From Centroberyx gerrardi (lineage: Eukaryota > Chordata > Actinopteri > Beryciformes > Berycidae): a DNA stretch of 64,000 bases. Positions 60,601-64,000 of this stretch are shown here, in pieces. Made by a program: the position numbers and the translations under genes. Every line of letters starts with the position of its first letter. Positions within the stretch are counted from its first letter, which is position 1. The notes beneath the pieces were generated by a model, which saw nothing but the letters and a program-made list of their open reading frames with translations, did not search any database and was not told the DNA's origin. The stretch covers positions 6,084,102-6,148,101 of the forward strand of contig NC_136013.1 in the NCBI RefSeq assembly GCF_048128805.1. The letters run 5' to 3'.

Positions 60601-61664
60601 CCATATATGGGTATGGGGGTAATAATACCCCCATACTTCTAATGTTGGCAAATTGTGAATTAAAGTTAATTTTACTGTTGCAGAAATTGCAAGTTGTTCT
60701 GGATAAGAGTGTTGGCTAAATGCTGAAATAGAAATGTAAATGTTAAAAAATTAAGACTGACATTAATGTATTTTTGAAACTACATAAAAGGGTTTTGAAG
60801 TGGGACTTTGTGTCATGACACTGAGCACACTGATTCTAGATAAGTTAGGTAAGCCTGTTATGTCTTTCCAACATGCTATTTTGAGTCTTGTGCTTTGTTT
60901 CCTTGTGTTTTGTGTTGTTGCATTTTGTTTTGTGATGGATTAATTAGATCTAGGTAGCCTCGTTATCTTTAAAGTCCTTTGAGACATGCTTGTGTTGAAG
61001 GGCTTTATAAATAAACTTGACTTGATGATGCAAAATTTTAAATCAGATAAAAACAATGTTTAAAAAAACTAATATTGGTTTAGAGTTAGAACGTTTTCAC
61101 ACATCAGCAGCAAAATAATTTAAAATAATTCAAATATGGATGCATTTCTTTTGCAAACATATCTAATTCAGTCTGGAAGAAATATGAAGAAACAGAAATA
61201 TCCACCTATCTAGTACACCAAATAGGTTACAGCAACTAAAATCTATTTGTGAATAAATTTCGGTCCAGATCTGGTAATATTTAATGTAAACAGAGTATTT
61301 AACTGAAGACCAACAAAGTCATCTCACCAGTATCTCTCTGCAGATTTCTGCGGATATCTTTGTATTTGCATCCTGAAAGAAGACCAAACAAATATTTATC
61401 AGAGATTAAGACCGCTTGCACAAAACTTATGAATAAACAAGAGTAGAGATGCACCAACTGCACTGTAACAAACCACACTTTACCTGGCAATGGACATATA
61501 CCAAGAAACTGGGAGCACTCCACTACAGACAGAGGTAACCTTAAAGCCAATCAAAATAAAACACACATTAACATACGCATGCTTCTACATTTAAAACATC
61601 TGAAAATGACCACTGTCTATCCAAAATATGACTTTCAGCAACTTTCATCGCAACACCCGAACAT

Positions 61665-61703
<39 letters not shown>

Positions 61704-61822
61704 TTTGGTCACCAGGCCAAAAACAGAACAACTGTTAAAACCTACCAGGAGATCTGGAAGGGAGTCAGCTGCTCCTCTCCGACATCCTCCTCTTCAGATG
61801 AGTCAAACTCGCTTGTCCTCAT
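57684..61822 (-). CDS. cdkn3: Cyclin-dependent kinase inhibitor 3 (KAP dual-specificity phosphatase)
   Basis: Seven coding exons on the minus strand: 61822-61746, 61539-61484, 61372-61328, 60361-60139, 58711-58680, 58140-58037 and 57779-57684. They total 211 codons (210 aa; human is 212). It starts MRTSEFDSSEEED and contains VVECSQFLGICPLPGCKYKD. The likely general acid is Asp105 (FPDGGAPE). The phosphatase loop is HCYGGLGRSG, with nucleophile Cys135 and Arg141. Cys74 (FVFCTRGEL) matches the family's disulphide partner. The C-terminus has GGGAIQTVKQYNYLHEFREK and ends SVSR. Known: it dephosphorylates the T-loop Thr160 of CDK2 and acts in mitotic exit and the G1/S transition. The 32-nt exon 5 encodes nearly the whole catalytic loop. 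It is convergent with cnih1, as in human. A leader exon probably ends at 62407. Confidence 0.96.
57896..57990. repeat. Three-copy tandem repeat, about 32-bp unit
   Basis: CACAAATTTCAAACAAAGAG plus GGG and an A tract is repeated at 57896, 57929 and 57961. Units are contiguous and differ mainly in the A-run length. It lies in the last cdkn3 intron. Confidence 0.9.
58278..58604 (+). mobile_element. hAT-like MITE (CAGTGGTTCTCAA family), 327 bp
   Basis: It begins CAGTGGTTCTCAACGTGGGG and ends AAGGCTGAGAATCACTG, with inverted ends. The flanks CTCTAGGA (58270-58277) and ATCTAGGA (58605-58612) are an 8-bp duplication with one mismatch. It sits in the intron between cdkn3 exons 5 and 6, about 75 bp from the 32-nt exon. 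Confidence 0.8.
59080..59240 (+). repeat. SINE-like repeat in cdkn3 intron 4
   Basis: GCTGGAGCAGCTGGGGAGTT, TCTCTCAAGGGCTTTTCAGC and GCTGGGATACGAACCGGCAA with CCTTCCAGTC form the usual order of a widespread fish repeat that resembles a tRNA-derived head. No target duplication was identified. Confidence 0.4.
59321..59600 (+). repeat. Interspersed repeat tail in cdkn3 intron 4
   Basis: A TTATT-rich stretch ends in TGAAGCACTTTGAACTGCTT and GAAATGTGCTATATAAATAA with AGTTTGACTT, a very common fish repeat tail. A decayed relative lies at about 60975-61025 (GGGCTTTATAAATAAACTTG). Confidence 0.45.
59945..60010 (+). repeat. SINE 3' tail
   Basis: AAGTCACTTTGGACAAAAGC, ATCTGCCAAATGACG and ATGTAATATAATGTAATG match the usual fish SINE tail (TCGCTTTGGATAAAAGCGTC-type). 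A second decayed tail lies at 60680-60745 (GGATAAGAGTGTTGGCTAAA). Confidence 0.55.
60011..60110 (+). repeat. Dispersed repeat, unnamed family, copy 3 (partial)
   Basis: GAAAAATCCACTCC, ATCAATCTGTGATTTTCAAT and GATTTTGTGATGAAGTGTTA align with copy 2 at 43963-44124. The 3' third is missing. It ends 29 bp from the cdkn3 exon 4 boundary. Confidence 0.65.
60580..60636. repeat. Two consecutive GGGGG/CCCCC hairpins
   Basis: Positions 60580-60607 are a perfect 28-bp palindrome (TATATGGGGGTATT and its inverse). Positions 60611-60636 form a second hairpin with 11-bp arms (GTATGGGGGTA) and a 4-nt loop. Both are in cdkn3 intron 3. Confidence 0.9.
61669..61700 (+). repeat. CA microsatellite in cdkn3 intron 1
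   Basis: About 16 CA units between the first two coding exons, 45 bp from the exon 1 donor. Confidence 0.85.
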
Positions 61823-62219
61823 GGCTTCAGCCTAACAAACTACTGAGCCAGCAGTTAGGACATTAAAAATCAATGTGTAGAGTTAGAGAAGAAACTGATC
61901 ACTTTGTAGACTTACAGAAAGCCTATGCCACGGTGTCCAGTGGACTTAAATAGTCAGCAAACCAGATAAGAGAGGTTCATACACCAAACTGTAAACTAGA
62001 AATTAAACATGCCAGTCTGACACGTTTTTCTCCCAAACCTTTGTAAGTGGAATATGCAAAACCTATTCCAATAAAGACACCTCATCATTTAACCAACAGT
62101 ATTATATTTGAGAACTACTTCCTAATTTCTGCATGAATGTTGCACGGAAATATAGCAATGAGCCGAAGTGAGGATATTTGTTAGGATCAATGCTGATGCA
62201 CACATGGAGCTGCTGCTGA

Positions 62220-62265
62220 GAGCAGCTAACGTTAGCTTTGTAGCTAAGCTAACTTTAGCCTTGGA
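62220..62265. repeat. ACGTTAGC/GCTAA cluster near the cdkn3 5' end
   Basis: CAGCTAACGTTAGCTTTGTAG followed by AGCTAAGCTAACTTTAGCC, between the probable leader exon (62407) and the start-codon exon (61831). Confidence 0.55.
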
Positions 62266-62406
62266 TATTACACTCTCACCTGTGAGAAGGAAGCAACATG
62301 GAGACTAACCGGGTCTTTCTAACCTTTCTAACCAATATCAGAAAAATAAATATGTAGTATTACGCAAATACCTAAAATCTAGACACCATTTATCTTTATT
62401 CCTCAC

Positions 62407-62480
62407 CTGTCATGCAGTCCTGTCCGGTGTTTTGACAGCTGGTGCTGCTTCGGTTTAAAAACTCCAGGATCCCACCAGCC
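62407..62480 (-). promoter_or_regulatory. cdkn3 leader exon and promoter
   Basis: A minus-strand donor ATGACAG|GTGAGG ends at 62407, and an acceptor TTTGTTAG|GCTGAAGCC ATG opens at 61831. A CCAAT box in inverted form (ATTGG on the minus strand, from CCAGCCAATCAGA near 62475) is seen just upstream, a usual feature of cell-cycle genes. The upper limit is approximate. Confidence 0.5.
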
Positions 62481-63059
62481 AATCAGATCCAAGCCCTTCT
62501 CTTAACCACGCCCCTTTGAAAAACAAATCAACTTTGTGTGCGCTCGAAGTATCCTCCTGCCTGATCCAGAGGGGCGGAATCTACAATACTTCAATGTATT
62601 GAGGTTGTTGTTTTTTTACGACCACGTAAAATAAAATATAAGATTATAAAATGTGAGATTGTGTGTTTCAAATGTTTCATGAACTTGACAGAATCGATTT
62701 GTATATCCTAATAATCTAAAATGTATGTTAATCTATAGAATCCTAGCCTACTTGATTACATTCACAGAATAGAAATATTTAATTCCATTACAAATAATCG
62801 GATTTTAATGTTTTTGTAGGAAAGCAGACTACTCTGGAGAAAATAGGCGAATCACCATATCAAACCCCTTTTATAAACCATAGAAAGACTGGATTATATG
62901 CTGTATGAACTCAATTAACTATATGTTTTAAGAGATATATGAACCAAATGAAACAAAACAGAAGTCATTACTGTGATAAAAGCAAACTAGAACATGTGCA
63001 GGTTAAATAAATAATAGAATAAGACTCATATGTCTCAATACATCCATCCCTCAGTAGCA
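62481..63059. other. Divergent intergenic region upstream of cdkn3
   Basis: AT-rich DNA with no recognisable coding sequence or repeat family, between the cdkn3 promoter and the GC-richer start of the next unit on the plus strand. Confidence 0.5.
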
Positions 63060-63282
63060 GAGTTGCACCCTGGCCACGGAGCGTCAGGACATCTGCTGTG
63101 TCTGACTGTCCGCCCAATGCACCACACCGCCGAGCACGAGGCTACCGCTCCTCACACCGCAAATGAATGAAATCAAGTTTTTGCAGTGGAAAGGGGAAAC
63201 TGAAATTTTCGGATCAGTACATAATAGGCCTCGCTGCATCGTTTAAAATGTCTGGAGTGGAAATATTGGACAGCTAATTGAG
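63060..63282 (+). other. Probable untranslated first exon of a plus-strand gene
   Basis: A GC-richer block (CCACGGAGCGTCAGG, ACCGCCGAGCACGAGG) leads into CTAATTGAG|GTGAGTTT, a strong donor ending at 63282. No conserved protein is encoded. In human the divergent neighbour of CDKN3 is BMP4, which has untranslated leader exons, so a bmp4 leader is possible. The sequence itself does not prove this. Confidence 0.35.
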
Positions 63283-63643
63283 GTGAGTTTCTTGTGGGTT
63301 TTTTTTTTTTTTTTACATCTTTGGCTTCAGCAGTCTATCTTTCCTCTTCTTTTCCTTTCTTTGGGATTCTGGGATATTTGGACACCACTGAGGGTATCAC
63401 TTTGGAAGTAAGTATTATCATTTATTTTTTATATATATATGTACAGCGTGGACTTGCAGCCTACATGATGAAAATGAGATTTATAATGATTGCAATAAAG
63501 TGGTGTGCGGTGGCTTAAGGAGTGCTATTATTAATCTCTTTATCACTGATCTTATTTGCTTTATTTGTAGGTTTAAATACGAGGCTATTGCTTATGTCTT
63601 TTTTTTATTAATTTTTGCTGATCTGTCCCTCTCCTTCTGTCAG

Positions 63644-63761
63644 CAGACTTATAAGGAGGGATCTTGGCTTCAGCAGCCATTTCCCCTGCAGAGTTGAGCT
63701 CTTTGGCTGGCTTGCCACTTCCTTAACAGAGGGGCTGCTGGCAGGGGCAACATCTGAGCAG
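63644..63761 (+). other. Probable second untranslated exon
   Basis: A pyrimidine-rich acceptor (CCCTCTCCTTCTGTCAG) precedes CAGACTTATAAGGAGGGATC, and the block ends CATCTGAGCAG|GTACTG. It is 118 nt, GC-richer than its flanks, and its frames are closed or lack similarity, as expected for leader sequence. It continues the unit that begins near 63060. Confidence 0.35.
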
Positions 63762-64000
63762 GTACTGCAAACAAACACACACACAGACCTAAAAGTGACT
63801 AGAACTGATTCAGCATGTTATTCTGACTTCTCCTGTAGGATTATAGCCAGTAATAGAAAAACACATTGATAGAATTTGCAGTTTTGCTTCAAAATATCAC
63901 TCAAATTAAACTTTGTGTGTAATATTCAGCCTGTTTATTAAAATGTCTGTGACCGTTTGGTGAGGAAGAGGTTAATGGTTCAGTTCAGCTACATTGCTGA

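Overview
The window is vertebrate nuclear DNA, almost certainly from a ray-finned (teleost) fish. It holds spliced genes with short GT-AG introns, CpG-rich 5' ends, many short hAT-like MITEs with 8-bp target duplications, SINE-type tails and CA/GT microsatellites. Eight host protein-coding genes are recognised from their encoded proteins. Seven were assembled from start to stop exon by exon, and in each the exon lengths sum to a whole number of codons. No retrovirus, LTR element, Polinton, CRISPR array or bacterial-type operon was seen.

Layout. 1-7,650: intron 1 of pacs2 (minus strand; only exon 1 is inside). 7,651-8,110: pacs2 exon 1 and CpG-rich 5' end. 8,111-11,576: intergenic, with repeats and one orphan promoter-like patch. 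11,577-18,430: srsf5 (minus). 19,074-27,900: desi2 (minus). About 28,914-32,640: synj2bp (minus). About 33,211-39,360: lgals3 (galectin-3, minus), head to head with gmfb (plus, about 39,800-49,435). About 49,800-54,720: cnih1 (plus). 57,454-62,450: cdkn3 (minus), convergent with cnih1. 63,060-64,000: probable untranslated 5' exons of a plus-strand gene that continues outside the window.

The genes are mostly housekeeping and unrelated in pathway: splicing (srsf5), deubiquitination or deSUMOylation (desi2), outer mitochondrial membrane scaffolding (synj2bp), glycan binding (lgals3), Arp2/3 debranching (gmfb), ER export of cargo (cnih1), CDK dephosphorylation (cdkn3) and membrane-protein sorting (pacs2). 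Seven of the eight have human counterparts on chromosome 14q, and the order and orientation of gmfb-cnih1-cdkn3 match the human block.

The most interesting signals are: a probable poison exon in srsf5 with an immediate in-frame stop; a U12-type AT-AC intron in gmfb; a long inverted repeat just after the gmfb stop codon; a MITE inserted 11 bp from the last lgals3 acceptor, which leaves only transposon sequence for a branch point; an enlarged galectin-3 repeat domain; a 32-nt cdkn3 exon that carries the whole phosphatase loop; GCTAGC/ACGTTAGC clusters in the first introns of six genes; and an unnamed three-copy dispersed repeat.
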